This document shows, in pieces, positions 18,166-26,437 of a stretch of 64,000 nt of DNA. The position numbers were made by a program, and so were the translations under genes. The stretch lies in the NCBI GenBank assembly GCA_946407735.1, contig CAMJPL010000002.1:1-64000 (forward strand). Direction: 5' to 3'. Origin of the DNA: an uncultured Clostridia bacterium (GTDB lineage: Bacteria; Bacillota; Clostridia; Oscillospirales; CAG-272). The number at the start of each line of letters is the position of its first letter. The first letter of the stretch is position 1. The notes under the pieces are model-generated. The model ran no database searches. It was not told the origin of the DNA and saw nothing but the letters and a program-made list of their open reading frames with translations.

Positions 18166-18876
18166 TTACGGAAGCAGGCGCTTCGTCGGGATCCTCGGCC
18201 ATGTCATGCACATGCGGAAGCCCTCGGCGTAAGCGACGCCGCACTGATATCCGCGGAACTTCGAGCAGGTGCGCACGAAGTCGCAGAAGTCTATATGATC
18301 GTGCTCAAGCATCCATTTGATCTGGCTCTCGTGGCACTGGAGCGCCTGTATCTTGAGCTCTATCGTGTCGGAGATATCGACGTATTCGGTCGGAAGGAAG
18401 TTCACTCCGCCGAGATTGTCCATGTAGTATATCGGGCAGTCGTTTCCGCCGAAGGCGGGCGACTCGGTCACATAGTGGACGACGGAGGTCGAGAAGGACG
18501 CGTTGAAGACGGCCTTTCCGGTCTCGACGTGGTCGCGCATATAGTCCTTGTCGTCATGAGTGATTATGGCGTCGGGCTTGGCGTAGCGGACGACCTCGCA
18601 GATGCGGCGGGCGAGATCCTCGTCGTAGGATGAAACGAACAGATCTCCGATGTCAAGATTGATGACCTCTTTCGCGCCGAGCAGCTTGCCGCCCTCCTCG
18701 GCTTCCTTTGTCCTGATCTTGCCGAGCTCGTCCGGCTCGATGATCACGTGTCCGAGATTTCCGTTGGCAAGATGGCAGAGGATGACGTCGTCGCCGCGCT
18801 GAGCGTATTTGGCGATGGTACCGCCGGCGGCGATCTCAAGGTCGTCAGGATGACATGTGATTGCGAGTATGCGCAT
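18166..18876 (-). CDS. PIG-L family deacetylase (LmbE-like)
   Basis: A 236-residue metal-dependent deacetylase. The zinc-binding HPDD motif is at residues 9-12, followed by GGTIAKYAQRGDDV, and a second metal region reads HDDKDYMRDHVET. PIG-L/LmbE enzymes remove acetyl groups from GlcNAc attached to another moiety, such as GlcNAc-inositol or GlcNAc-malate. The gene lies between two URO-D-type genes and upstream of a NagB-like gene, so deacetylation may precede the NagB-like step. GAGAGGT lies 7 bases before ATG 18876. No signal peptide is seen, so a cytosolic substrate is likely. Confidence 0.9.
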   Translation of the reverse strand: MRILAITCHPDDLEIAAGGTIAKYAQRGDDVILCHLANGNLGHVIIEPDELGKIRTKEAEEGGKLLGAKEVINLDIGDLFVSSYDEDLARRICEVVRYAKPDAIITHDDKDYMRDHVETGKAVFNASFSTSVVHYVTESPAFGGNDCPIYYMDNLGGVNFLPTEYVDISDTIELKIQALQCHESQIKWMLEHDHIDFCDFVRTCSKFRGYQCGVAYAEGFRMCMTWPRIPTKRLLP

Positions 18877-18914
18877 GATAATACCTCTCTATCAGATGAA
18901 ATAATAAGCCGATT

Positions 18915-20015
18915 CTATCTCATGCCGGCATAATCCCGGCAGGCGTCTATATAAGCGACGACATTTTCAACAGGGACCTCCGGCTCGAGCATGTGCGTCG
19001 GGCAGACAAGCAGACCGCCCTCTCGTCCGGCGATGTCGAGATTCTCGAATACGGTCCTCCTGACATCCTCGGGGGTGCCGAACGGCATCACGCTCTGAGT
19101 GCCGACGGTGCCGTGGAACGAAAGCCTGTCCCCGAACTTCTCCCTGAGCTCACGGAAATCCATGCACTCCGGCTGTACCGGATCGAGCACGTCGACGCCG
19201 GCTTCGATGAGCTGCGGGATCAGCTCGGTGACATATCCGCATGAATGATAGAAAATCAGGATATCGGGGTTTATGGCCTTCGCGGAGTCAATCACCCTTT
19301 TGAGCCTCGGTTTCAGCCATTCGCCGTAGAGCGATTCGCTCATCATGATCGTGCGCTGGGTGCCTATGTCGTCTCCGAGGAACAGGCAGTCGGCTCCGGA
19401 TTCGGTAAAGCTCACCGCTCTCTGGACCGCGAGATCTGTGACACGGTCGAGAAGGGCGGCCGCCATCGGCGATCCCTCCATCATGTCGCACATCAGGTTC
19501 TCCATCCCGCGCATATACCACGCCGTCTCCCATACAGTGCACTGCATGTTGCCCATTACGGCGAAGCCGTCCCCGTGGATGCGCTCGGCGCTCTTTTTCT
19601 GCTCCTCCGCGCTTTCCGGCAGGAATTCCGGCAGCGGATAGGCCATGATCTGCTCCACCGAGTCGAAGCCGTCCATCGGGTGATGCATGTATGTCATGTG
19701 AAAGGCCGCTTCGGACCCCGGCTCGTGAGCCACGCCCCAGATGTCTATATTCGTCCCCGGCTTGAAATCCTTGTCTTTGTAATAATGCTCTTTGAAATAC
19801 TCCGGGGACGCGGCCTTTACCCTCAGATCCGGGACAGACATCTCGCCCTTTGGAATAACCAGATCGTGAGTTTTGAGATATTCGTCGAATTTCAGTTTCA
19901 GGCTCGGGCACAGGTTTATGCTCGCCGGCATGTATTCATATCCGGTGCGCCGTGCGATGGAAAGAAAATTCTCTCTCGGTGTCATCGGCTTTTTTCCGCT
20001 TTTCGTCTCGTTCAT
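18915..20015 (-). CDS. URO-D/MtaA-superfamily methyltransferase-like protein
   Basis: A 366-residue member of the uroporphyrinogen decarboxylase superfamily. FYHSCGYVTELIP carries the His-x-Cys zinc ligands, and CPTHMLEPEVP near the C-terminus supplies the third Cys, the pattern of methylcobamide:CoM methyltransferases (MtaA, CmuA). This differs from true HemE, which has an N-terminal arginine loop. It may transfer a methyl group from a corrinoid protein, but no corrinoid protein gene is in the window. AGAAGGG lies before the ATG. It is 45 bp downstream of an esterase gene in the operon. Confidence 0.85.
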   Translation of the reverse strand: MNETKSGKKPMTPRENFLSIARRTGYEYMPASINLCPSLKLKFDEYLKTHDLVIPKGEMSVPDLRVKAASPEYFKEHYYKDKDFKPGTNIDIWGVAHEPGSEAAFHMTYMHHPMDGFDSVEQIMAYPLPEFLPESAEEQKKSAERIHGDGFAVMGNMQCTVWETAWYMRGMENLMCDMMEGSPMAAALLDRVTDLAVQRAVSFTESGADCLFLGDDIGTQRTIMMSESLYGEWLKPRLKRVIDSAKAINPDILIFYHSCGYVTELIPQLIEAGVDVLDPVQPECMDFRELREKFGDRLSFHGTVGTQSVMPFGTPEDVRRTVFENLDIAGREGGLLVCPTHMLEPEVPVENVVAYIDACRDYAGMR

Positions 20016-20060
20016 TTTCGGTACCCTTCTCCCGCCTTTATCCGCATGAAGCGAACAGCG

Positions 20061-20852
20061 TCATATGTTCCCAATGAAGGCGAGGAACCTCTGAATATGC
20101 TCGTCCCAGTACTCCCATGTGTGAGCGCCGGGATCCTCCTCATAGACATAGCCGAACGGATTTCCCTCAAGCGAGCCGAAAAGATCGCGGGTGAAATGGG
20201 CCGACTCGAGAAGGAAGTCCTCCGAGCCCGTCGAGTGATATACCTTCGGCGCCGGAAGCCCTTCTCTCACGATCCTGTGTATATTCCCGATGATGTCCTC
20301 CTCGGTGCCTTCAAGATCGCGCCCGTCGAACTGGATATAGGCTCGGCGGTTTTTGTCAGGGTCGATCGACCTCGTGTCGGTCGGCAGGGTGCGGTTGAAT
20401 ATCCCGGCGGAAAGACAGCCTATCGCCGCGTATCTGTCTGGATTGGCGAGGCCTATCTTCAAAGCTCCCGCCCCTCCCATCGAAAGACCGCATACGAAGT
20501 TGTCCTCTCTCAGCGCCGAGAAGCCGAAGAAGCCGCGCATGATAGAGGGGAGCTCCTTTGCGACGTAATCGTAGAATTTTCCGCCGTGGGCAAGGTTTGA
20601 ATATCCCGATACCTCGACCGACGGCATGACGACGGCCATGCCGAGCGGTGCGACATATCTTTCAATGGATGTCCGGCGCTGCCAGATGGTCTCGTCGTCG
20701 GACGCGCCGTGAAGGAGCCAGAGCACCTTCGTTCTTTCCTTTTCGGCGGATTCCATGCCGATGAGCCCGGTCGCCTTCTGCGGAAGGATCACCTCGCAGC
20801 TGACGCAGCGGCCGAGAGACTCCGAGTAAAAATGAGTATGTACGAGAGCCAT
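20061..20852 (-). CDS. Alpha/beta-hydrolase esterase (EstA/S-formylglutathione-hydrolase type)
   Basis: A 263-residue alpha/beta hydrolase. The nucleophile elbow is CGLSMGG with Ser124, the acid lies near SEDFLLE, and the base is His in GAHTWEYWD. WLLHGASDDETIWQRRTSIERY is the oxyanion-hole region typical of tributyrin esterase and CE1-type acetyl or feruloyl esterases. It would remove acyl groups from sugars in the cytosol. It starts one base after the stop of the similar esterase at 20854, with AAGGAGCTC before the ATG. The tandem pair arose by duplication and has diverged. Confidence 0.88.
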   Translation of the reverse strand: MALVHTHFYSESLGRCVSCEVILPQKATGLIGMESAEKERTKVLWLLHGASDDETIWQRRTSIERYVAPLGMAVVMPSVEVSGYSNLAHGGKFYDYVAKELPSIMRGFFGFSALREDNFVCGLSMGGAGALKIGLANPDRYAAIGCLSAGIFNRTLPTDTRSIDPDKNRRAYIQFDGRDLEGTEEDIIGNIHRIVREGLPAPKVYHSTGSEDFLLESAHFTRDLFGSLEGNPFGYVYEEDPGAHTWEYWDEHIQRFLAFIGNI

Positions 20853-20853
20853 G

Positions 20854-21600
20854 TCAGAGCTCCTTTCTGAATCCGTCGATCAGGTTCAGCACGGATTGTA
20901 TCTCTTCGTCCCAGAAGCCCCAGTTGTGCGAGCCGCTTCTCTCGCGGTATGTGACGTCATATCCGAGCGATCCAAGATGGTCTTTCATCTTTCTGTTCTC
21001 GCCGATGAGGGAATCCTCTGTCCCGCACGCGATATAGATCTTCGGCAGCCTGCTTCCGTCCTTCGCCCTTAGGCTCGTCATATGATACATATCGCCGACA
21101 GAGCCGTCGAAATCCCCGATATCGCCGAATATATCGGTGAAATACGTGGAATCGGGCCTGTACAGTATCTTCGGGTCGAACGCCGCCGAGAGCGGGGCGC
21201 AGACTGAATAATTGTCAGGATATGTCATTGCGAGAGCGAGAGAGCCGTAACCTCCCATCGAGTTTCCCGATATGTAGTTGTCTTCGCGTCTACCGCTCAT
21301 GCCGGGGAAGAAGGAACGGCAGATGAGCGGCAGTTCCTCGCCGATGAAGGTACGGTAGCGGTAGCCGAATTTCATGTCGGTGTACCAGCCGAGATACGTC
21401 GTCGGCATGACGACGGCGACGCCGTGCTCGTCGGCGTATCGCTCGATAGATGTCCGTCTCGACCATATGGTGTGGTCGTCGCTCATGCCGTGCAGCAGCC
21501 ACAGCACGGGATATTTATCGGCTCCCTGCGGTATGACGCAGTTCATCGACATGCACATCCCGAGCGTGTCGGAAAAGAAGTTTACTTCCATTAACGCCAT
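20854..21600 (-). CDS. Alpha/beta-hydrolase esterase, paralogue of the next gene
   Basis: A 248-residue alpha/beta hydrolase. Ser114 lies in SGNSMGG, followed by GTEDSLI (acid) and GSHNWGFWD (base). The N-terminal MALMEVNFFSDTLGMCMSMN parallels MALVHTHFYSESLGRCVSCE of the neighbour, so the two are tandem duplicates. Loops near the active site differ (YLGWYTDMKFGYRYRT here versus SGYSNLAHGGKF there), suggesting different acyl or sugar preferences. The family is EstA/CE1-like; deacylation of imported glycans is the likely role. CAGGAG lies 8 bases before the ATG. Confidence 0.88.
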   Translation of the reverse strand: MALMEVNFFSDTLGMCMSMNCVIPQGADKYPVLWLLHGMSDDHTIWSRRTSIERYADEHGVAVVMPTTYLGWYTDMKFGYRYRTFIGEELPLICRSFFPGMSGRREDNYISGNSMGGYGSLALAMTYPDNYSVCAPLSAAFDPKILYRPDSTYFTDIFGDIGDFDGSVGDMYHMTSLRAKDGSRLPKIYIACGTEDSLIGENRKMKDHLGSLGYDVTYRERSGSHNWGFWDEEIQSVLNLIDGFRKEL

Positions 21601-21657
21601 AATATTTCTCCTGAATACCGATTGAAGCAGATCCTTACGTTATGGTTCTTTGTTTTT

Positions 21658-22527
21658 TTACAGCGGCAGAGGATGCGAAAACAGCTTTCCCCTGCCGTCT
21701 CTGTAATACAGATTGCCGTCTGAGATGTCTATGAATTCCGGCTCGTTTCTGAGCCCTGTCCCCCACAGATCGATAAGCCCCGTCTGCTCTCTTTTCGTCG
21801 TGTCGATGATCCTTATGGCCGGGGGGACTTCCTCGCTCTCAAAGCCTTCGAGCGAATAAATGATCCTGCCCCGGCAGCAGGCGCCCTGAAGGTAATTCGA
21901 ATACGGGACATCGAACATGTCGAGGATCATATCCTCGCCGAGCGTGACGACGGGAACGCCGTATCTTTCATCCACGACGCCCGATCCGGGATCCGGCAGA
22001 TCAAAGGCAAAGAACCTCGTCACTTTCTCCCTGTCGCGCATCACGAAAGCGTACAGCCTGCCGCTGTCAGCGTCGATGACGAAGTTTCCGTACGGTCTTA
22101 CGTCGCCTTTGTCGGGAAGCGACATCCAGAGCCCCGGCGAAGACGCGAAGCCGACACGGATCATCTGAATCAGCCGGGATGAAAAAGATTCTTTGTCCTT
22201 GATGAGCCGGTAAACGCAGCAGACGCCCTCCATCCGGTCCGGCATCTTCGCGCGGTTGTTGTAGATATTCGCGTACAGCGGCGGATATCCGCCTGAGGCG
22301 TCGGGTCTGCCGAAGCAGACCGAGTTGCAGTGCGGGACGATGATATCGGCTTTGTCAAGCGTGAACGAGGCGGTCTTCGACTTCTTTGACAGCGAGTACA
22401 CCTCGCATCTCCCGGAAGCGTCGAAATTGAACATCTCGTCGCCGCATATGACGCCGTCCTGAAAACGGCTCGCTTCGAAAAGATACTCAAATCCGCCGAT
22501 ATCGCTTGTATCTGCTGTTTTCTCCAT
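21658..22527 (-). CDS. Protein of unknown function, first gene of the operon
   Basis: A 289-residue protein with no signal peptide or membrane segment. I do not recognise a family. Segments such as NFVIDADSGRLYAFVMRD, GRIIYSLEGFE and DISDGNLYYRDGRG recur as short beta-strand units of the kind found in beta-propellers, so a sensor-like or sugar-binding propeller is possible. It is the first gene after the operon promoter at 22596-22624 and lies 57 bp before the esterase pair. AGGTG lies 7 bases before the ATG. Position suggests a role in substrate handling, but this is a guess. Confidence 0.55.
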   Translation of the reverse strand: MEKTADTSDIGGFEYLFEASRFQDGVICGDEMFNFDASGRCEVYSLSKKSKTASFTLDKADIIVPHCNSVCFGRPDASGGYPPLYANIYNNRAKMPDRMEGVCCVYRLIKDKESFSSRLIQMIRVGFASSPGLWMSLPDKGDVRPYGNFVIDADSGRLYAFVMRDREKVTRFFAFDLPDPGSGVVDERYGVPVVTLGEDMILDMFDVPYSNYLQGACCRGRIIYSLEGFESEEVPPAIRIIDTTKREQTGLIDLWGTGLRNEPEFIDISDGNLYYRDGRGKLFSHPLPL

Positions 22528-22595
22528 TTATTACACCTGCGGCATGTCACGCCGGAATGAGCGAGGTTATGCGGATGGCCTAGAGGATTATTTAA

Positions 22596-22624
22596 ATTAT
22601 ACCATAATACCAGTCCAAATGCAA
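22596..22624 (-). promoter_or_regulatory. Promoter of the seven-gene operon
   Basis: On the minus strand TTGCAT (22619-22624), a 17-bp spacer ending in TGG, and TATAAT (22596-22601) lie about 70 bp before the first ATG. Confidence 0.8.
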
Positions 22625-22755
22625 GAGATACCGCAGAATTCCTTTTTAAATACGAGCGGCGCGGATATCAATAAAAAGTGAGAAATAAGACGCTGTAATC
22701 CCGTATAAACTGAATGTATCAACGGAAGCTGTTATATACCCCGCATATAAACATT

Positions 22756-22793
22756 CCCGTCCGGGCTCAGCAGGACGCCGAAGCCCGGACGGG
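22756..22793. terminator. Hairpin after the GpsA-like gene
   Basis: CCCGTCCGGGCT (22756-22767) pairs perfectly with 22782-22793 around a 14-base loop. T residues are moderate on both sides. It probably ends the leftward transcript from the HK/GH43 operon. Confidence 0.75.
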
Positions 22794-22822
22794 TTTCATA
22801 TCGCTTTTATTCGTACCGTCGT

Positions 22823-23869
22823 TCAATTATTTCCGAAAGTCATTTTCTCCCACGGGATCGACGCGGGGGAATGATGCAGGATATCGTCCACCTGCATGAG
22901 AAGCGGGTAATCATCGAGGGAAAGCTCGCCTTTTTCGGCTCTTACGCGCACCGCTCTCGCGACGCGCTCGGCGACGACGAGAGACTCAAGGGTAACTCCG
23001 TTGAGCTCGGCCTTCGCCTCGTCGATGTCAAGCCCTCTGCCGAGCAGGATCCCGACAAGACGCGTCCTTCCGCCGTAAACGGTGACATAGAGATCCCCCG
23101 CTCCGACGCAGAGATTATCGAGCGATTCAGCCCCCTGAAGCCTGAGCAGCCTCGCCATCTCGCGGACGCTCTGCCCGAAGACCGCCGCCTGCGAGTTGAA
23201 GTGGAGCTCGCTGTCGATGCCTCTTTCCTTCTGATTCATGCCGATGGTAAGAGCTATGGCGAGCGCGTATCCGTTTTTCAGCGCGACGGCGCTTTCTATT
23301 CCCGTGACGTCGGTCGTGACGCTGATATGATAATAATCGGTGCTCATGATATCGCGGATCCGTTTCAGAGTCGCGATATCGCCGCCGCAGAAGGCGACCT
23401 CGGTCTGATCGTGCGCGACCAGCTCATAGCTGGTGCAGGGACCGCCGATAGCGTTCAGAGAGAGCTTTTTACCGAGCTTATCGAGCTTCTGACGCCAGAT
23501 GTCGGGATATGTGAGCAGCCTTCCGTCGGGGGTGTCCATAAGCCCCTTCGTGACGGTTATCACCGGAGCCGAGCCGTCAAGCCTCGGCAGGACGAAATCG
23601 CCGAACCAGTCGACGCCGAAGCTCGATACGCCGCCGATTATAAGATCGGCCCCGGCGATTGCCGTGTCGATCTCATCGACCTGATAATACTCGACTCCAT
23701 CCGGGAAGTCGGTCTTGAATTTCGGATGTCTGCCGTTTTTTCGGCATGTGTCGATGATTTCGCGGTCAAGCGGCGTGCCGACAAGCCTTACGGTATTGCC
23801 GTTCTCTCTCGCCGGAAAGGCAAGCGCCGATCCCATCATGCCGGATCCGATTATCGTAACGATAGCCAT
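22823..23869 (-). CDS. NAD(P)-dependent glycerol-3-phosphate dehydrogenase-like (GpsA family)
   Basis: A 348-residue protein with N-terminal IIGSGMMGSALAFPA (Rossmann fold) in place of the usual GxGxxG, followed by the family pattern GGPCTSYELV and ALKNGYALAIALTIG with its catalytic-type Lys. NLCVGAGDLYVTVYGGRTR matches the GDLxxT segment of GpsA. GpsA reduces dihydroxyacetone phosphate to sn-glycerol-3-phosphate for lipid synthesis. Its divergent sequence and place at the end of a GH43/GH109-like/kinase operon suggest a dedicated catabolic paralogue rather than the housekeeping enzyme. GAAGGA precedes the ATG. Confidence 0.82.
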   Translation of the reverse strand: MAIVTIIGSGMMGSALAFPARENGNTVRLVGTPLDREIIDTCRKNGRHPKFKTDFPDGVEYYQVDEIDTAIAGADLIIGGVSSFGVDWFGDFVLPRLDGSAPVITVTKGLMDTPDGRLLTYPDIWRQKLDKLGKKLSLNAIGGPCTSYELVAHDQTEVAFCGGDIATLKRIRDIMSTDYYHISVTTDVTGIESAVALKNGYALAIALTIGMNQKERGIDSELHFNSQAAVFGQSVREMARLLRLQGAESLDNLCVGAGDLYVTVYGGRTRLVGILLGRGLDIDEAKAELNGVTLESLVVAERVARAVRVRAEKGELSLDDYPLLMQVDDILHHSPASIPWEKMTFGNN

Positions 23870-23888
23870 TTATGAGTCCTTCTTTATC

Positions 23889-25133
23889 TTAAAACTCGAC
23901 GTCGCCCTCAAACAGGCTGTCGTCCACCTCGGCAAGCGAATATATGGTCTTCGGCGCCGGGTCGCGCTTGATCCACATGCCGTCGGTGAAATCGGGGATC
24001 GACTTCGGCGCCGAGCCCTCGGCGATGGATTCCTCCGAAAGGATCCCGACCGCCATCAATGTGGCCGAGTCATAGACGTCTATCGGCGTCTGGATCCCGT
24101 TTCTCACAGCGTCGAGGAAGGCGCGCATCACGAGCCAGTCCATTCCGCCGTGTCCGCTCTTTATCTCGGTGGCCTTGGTTTTCTTCCAGAGCGGATGCTC
24201 GAACTCGTCCCAGTAATTATCCATCGGCTCCCATACTTCACCCTGAGTGCGCCCCTCGATATGCAGGGCGTGCAGATCCTCCATCCAGAGGCCGCATGTC
24301 CCCTGCACCCTTCCGCCGCGGGAATAGGGGCGCGGAGTCGATGTGTCATGGGTGAGGACGATGGTCTCGCCGTTGGCGCAGCGTATGTTGGTCGTGATCA
24401 CGTCGCCAAGTTTGAAATCGGCGTGGGAGTACGGGTGATCGTCGCCGTATCTGTCCTGAAGGTATTTGTTCAGTCCTCTTGACTTCGACGCCATAGAGTT
24501 GAGGCTCATCAGACGGTTGCCGTAATTTATATCGAGGTATTTCATTATCGGGCCGAGTTCGTGCGTCGGGTAGAGCTCGGCGTTGCGGTGCAGATAATGC
24601 CAGGCCCTCTCGTGATCGCGGGCAAAGCTGTCGGCGACGCCGCGAAGATTGTGCTCATAGCCGCCCTGACAGTGGATGAGCTCGCCGAACAGACCCTTCT
24701 TTATCATGTTCAGCACCGTCATCTCCTCGCGGTTGTAGCAGCAGTTCTCCATCAGCATGGCGGGTACGCCCGTTTCCTCATAGGTCCTGACCAGATCCCA
24801 GCACTGCTGTATCGACTGCGCCGGGCCGACCTCGAAGGCGGCGTATTTCCCGTGCTTCATGGCGGATATCGCGATCTTGACGTGGTCGTTCCAGTATGTC
24901 GTTATCATGACAGCCTCGGCGCCGTCGTCGAGGGCCGTCACTTCCTTCCAGTCCGTCGTGCCGAACACCTCGCGGCCGTATTTCTCGGCGCACATCTTCC
25001 GGCCGTTCTCCATCCTGTCCTCATGCTTGTCGCATACGGCAGTGATCTCGACGTCCTCCATCGAAAGGAGCTGCCCCAGCCACCATGTGCCACGTCCGCC
25101 GAGGCCGATGATGCTCATCTTTATCGTTCTCAT
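23889..25133 (-). CDS. GH109-like NAD-dependent alpha-N-acetylgalactosaminidase / oxidoreductase
   Basis: A 414-residue Gfo/Idh/MocA-fold protein. IIGLGGRGTWWLGQLL binds NAD. LMENCCYNREEMTVLNMI, GELIHCQGGYEHNLRG and later GHGGMDWLV match GH109 closely as I recall that family. GH109 removes terminal alpha-GalNAc (blood group A type) through transient oxidation by bound NAD. Secreted homologues carry a Tat signal, but this one has none, so it should act in the cytosol. AGAGG precedes ATG 25133. It lies between GH43 and GpsA-like genes under the sensor-kinase promoter. Confidence 0.82.
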   Translation of the reverse strand: MRTIKMSIIGLGGRGTWWLGQLLSMEDVEITAVCDKHEDRMENGRKMCAEKYGREVFGTTDWKEVTALDDGAEAVMITTYWNDHVKIAISAMKHGKYAAFEVGPAQSIQQCWDLVRTYEETGVPAMLMENCCYNREEMTVLNMIKKGLFGELIHCQGGYEHNLRGVADSFARDHERAWHYLHRNAELYPTHELGPIMKYLDINYGNRLMSLNSMASKSRGLNKYLQDRYGDDHPYSHADFKLGDVITTNIRCANGETIVLTHDTSTPRPYSRGGRVQGTCGLWMEDLHALHIEGRTQGEVWEPMDNYWDEFEHPLWKKTKATEIKSGHGGMDWLVMRAFLDAVRNGIQTPIDVYDSATLMAVGILSEESIAEGSAPKSIPDFTDGMWIKRDPAPKTIYSLAEVDDSLFEGDVEF

Positions 25134-25162
25134 ACGATTAACCTCTCATATTCGATCAAAAA

Positions 25163-26389
25163 TCATTTCACGAAGCCGAACGAACAGAGCTTCGCGGCAA
25201 AATCGTCACCGAAGAAGCGAAGCTCGGTCTCATGCAGGCCGGATACCGGCGTATCGAGCCTGCCTTTAAATTCGGAGAAGCCCTCACCGGGAGTTATCAT
25301 AACGCATCCCTTGTAGAATCCGTCCGTCCATATCTCGGCGCGGCATTCTTTGTCGGACGACGCCTTTATCCATACTCCGCCTTCGCCGCCGAAGCTGACC
25401 GAGCGGAAGACAGCGCGGCAGCCGTTTCTGATATTCACGACATCCAGACCGCTTCCGGTATCGCCGCCGCATTTATAGGCTCCTCCGGCGAGCTCCGCCG
25501 CCCGCCATCCGCCGATATTATCGGCACCGAGGATGCCCGACGTCATTTTTACCTCTCCGATACGGTCCTCGTCGTCGAAAAAGACCGGCTCGGCGCATAC
25601 ATGGCGGGAATTCACGCCGCAGTGAGTCGAGCGGTGGTAGAAGACGTACCACTGTCCTTTGAATTCGCAGAGCGAGCCGTGATTGTTCCAGCTTCCCGGA
25701 TCGCAGCCGAAATTGTCTATCACTATGCCGCCGTATTCGAAGCCGTGATCCGGATAGTCAGAGACGGCGTAGCCGAGCGAGGTGGCGCAGTTCCCGTGGC
25801 GGTGTGTGTCGGTGAAGAGATAATAGTATCTGCCGTTTATCTTCTTCACCGAGCTTCCCTCGTGGAATTCATGCTCCTTCACCGAAAGCGGCTGAGTGAT
25901 CGAATCGGGATCGATCTCGACCATATTGTCCTTCAGTCTGGCGGCCCTGACCTTGTCGAACTGCCCCCAGTAGAACCACGCCTGACCATCGTCGTCTATC
26001 ATGACGGCGGGATCTATGCCGAGGACATGCTCCATCGGACCGACGTCGCAAAACGGTCCCACAGGGCTTTCGCTGACGGCGACTCCGCATCTGCCGTCCG
26101 GTACGCAGTAGTAGAGGTAATATTTCCCGTTCCTGAACGCGCAGTCGGGGGCGTACAGCGCGCCGCAGTCCTTCGCCCAGTCGGTCATGTCGAGGGAGAA
26201 CGACACTCCGTGATCTGTCCAGTTTATCATATCGTCGGATGAATAGACGTGGTAGATCCTGCTGCAGTAGCTCTTTTCTCCCTTCATGTCGAAAGAGCCG
26301 TACAGGTATATCCTGCCGTCATCCCATACATGCGCCTCGGCGTCCGGGACAAATATGTCCGGCGGCAGGAGAGGGTTCATCGGATTCAT
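25163..26389 (-). CDS. GH43-family glycosidase with C-terminal beta domain
   Basis: A 408-residue enzyme. The first 290 residues are a GH43 five-bladed propeller. Asp16 in FVPDAEAHVWDDGR is the general base, Asp in GIDPAVMIDDDGQ is the pKa modulator, and Glu in FHEGSSVKKINGRYY is the acid. The C-terminal 110 residues look like a CBM6-type carbohydrate-binding sandwich. GH43 enzymes remove arabinose, xylose or galactose. There is no signal peptide, so the substrate is imported. AAAGGAG lies 8 bases before ATG 26389. It follows the hybrid kinase gene by 48 bp. Confidence 0.88.
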   Translation of the reverse strand: MNPMNPLLPPDIFVPDAEAHVWDDGRIYLYGSFDMKGEKSYCSRIYHVYSSDDMINWTDHGVSFSLDMTDWAKDCGALYAPDCAFRNGKYYLYYCVPDGRCGVAVSESPVGPFCDVGPMEHVLGIDPAVMIDDDGQAWFYWGQFDKVRAARLKDNMVEIDPDSITQPLSVKEHEFHEGSSVKKINGRYYYLFTDTHRHGNCATSLGYAVSDYPDHGFEYGGIVIDNFGCDPGSWNNHGSLCEFKGQWYVFYHRSTHCGVNSRHVCAEPVFFDDEDRIGEVKMTSGILGADNIGGWRAAELAGGAYKCGGDTGSGLDVVNIRNGCRAVFRSVSFGGEGGVWIKASSDKECRAEIWTDGFYKGCVMITPGEGFSEFKGRLDTPVSGLHETELRFFGDDFAAKLCSFGFVK

Positions 26390-26437
26390 ATAAAGCTCCT
26401 TTCAAAAGCTTTTCGATCTGTTATTCCGGAGGTTTTT

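Noticed and set aside
16911-20015. HemE heme-biosynthesis genes
   Set aside because: The His-x-Cys/Cys pattern and glycan context fit MtaA-type relatives, and no other heme genes are present.
19245-20600. Rightward open frame of about 451 codons
   Set aside because: Antisense to the URO-D and esterase genes, both with intact active-site motifs.
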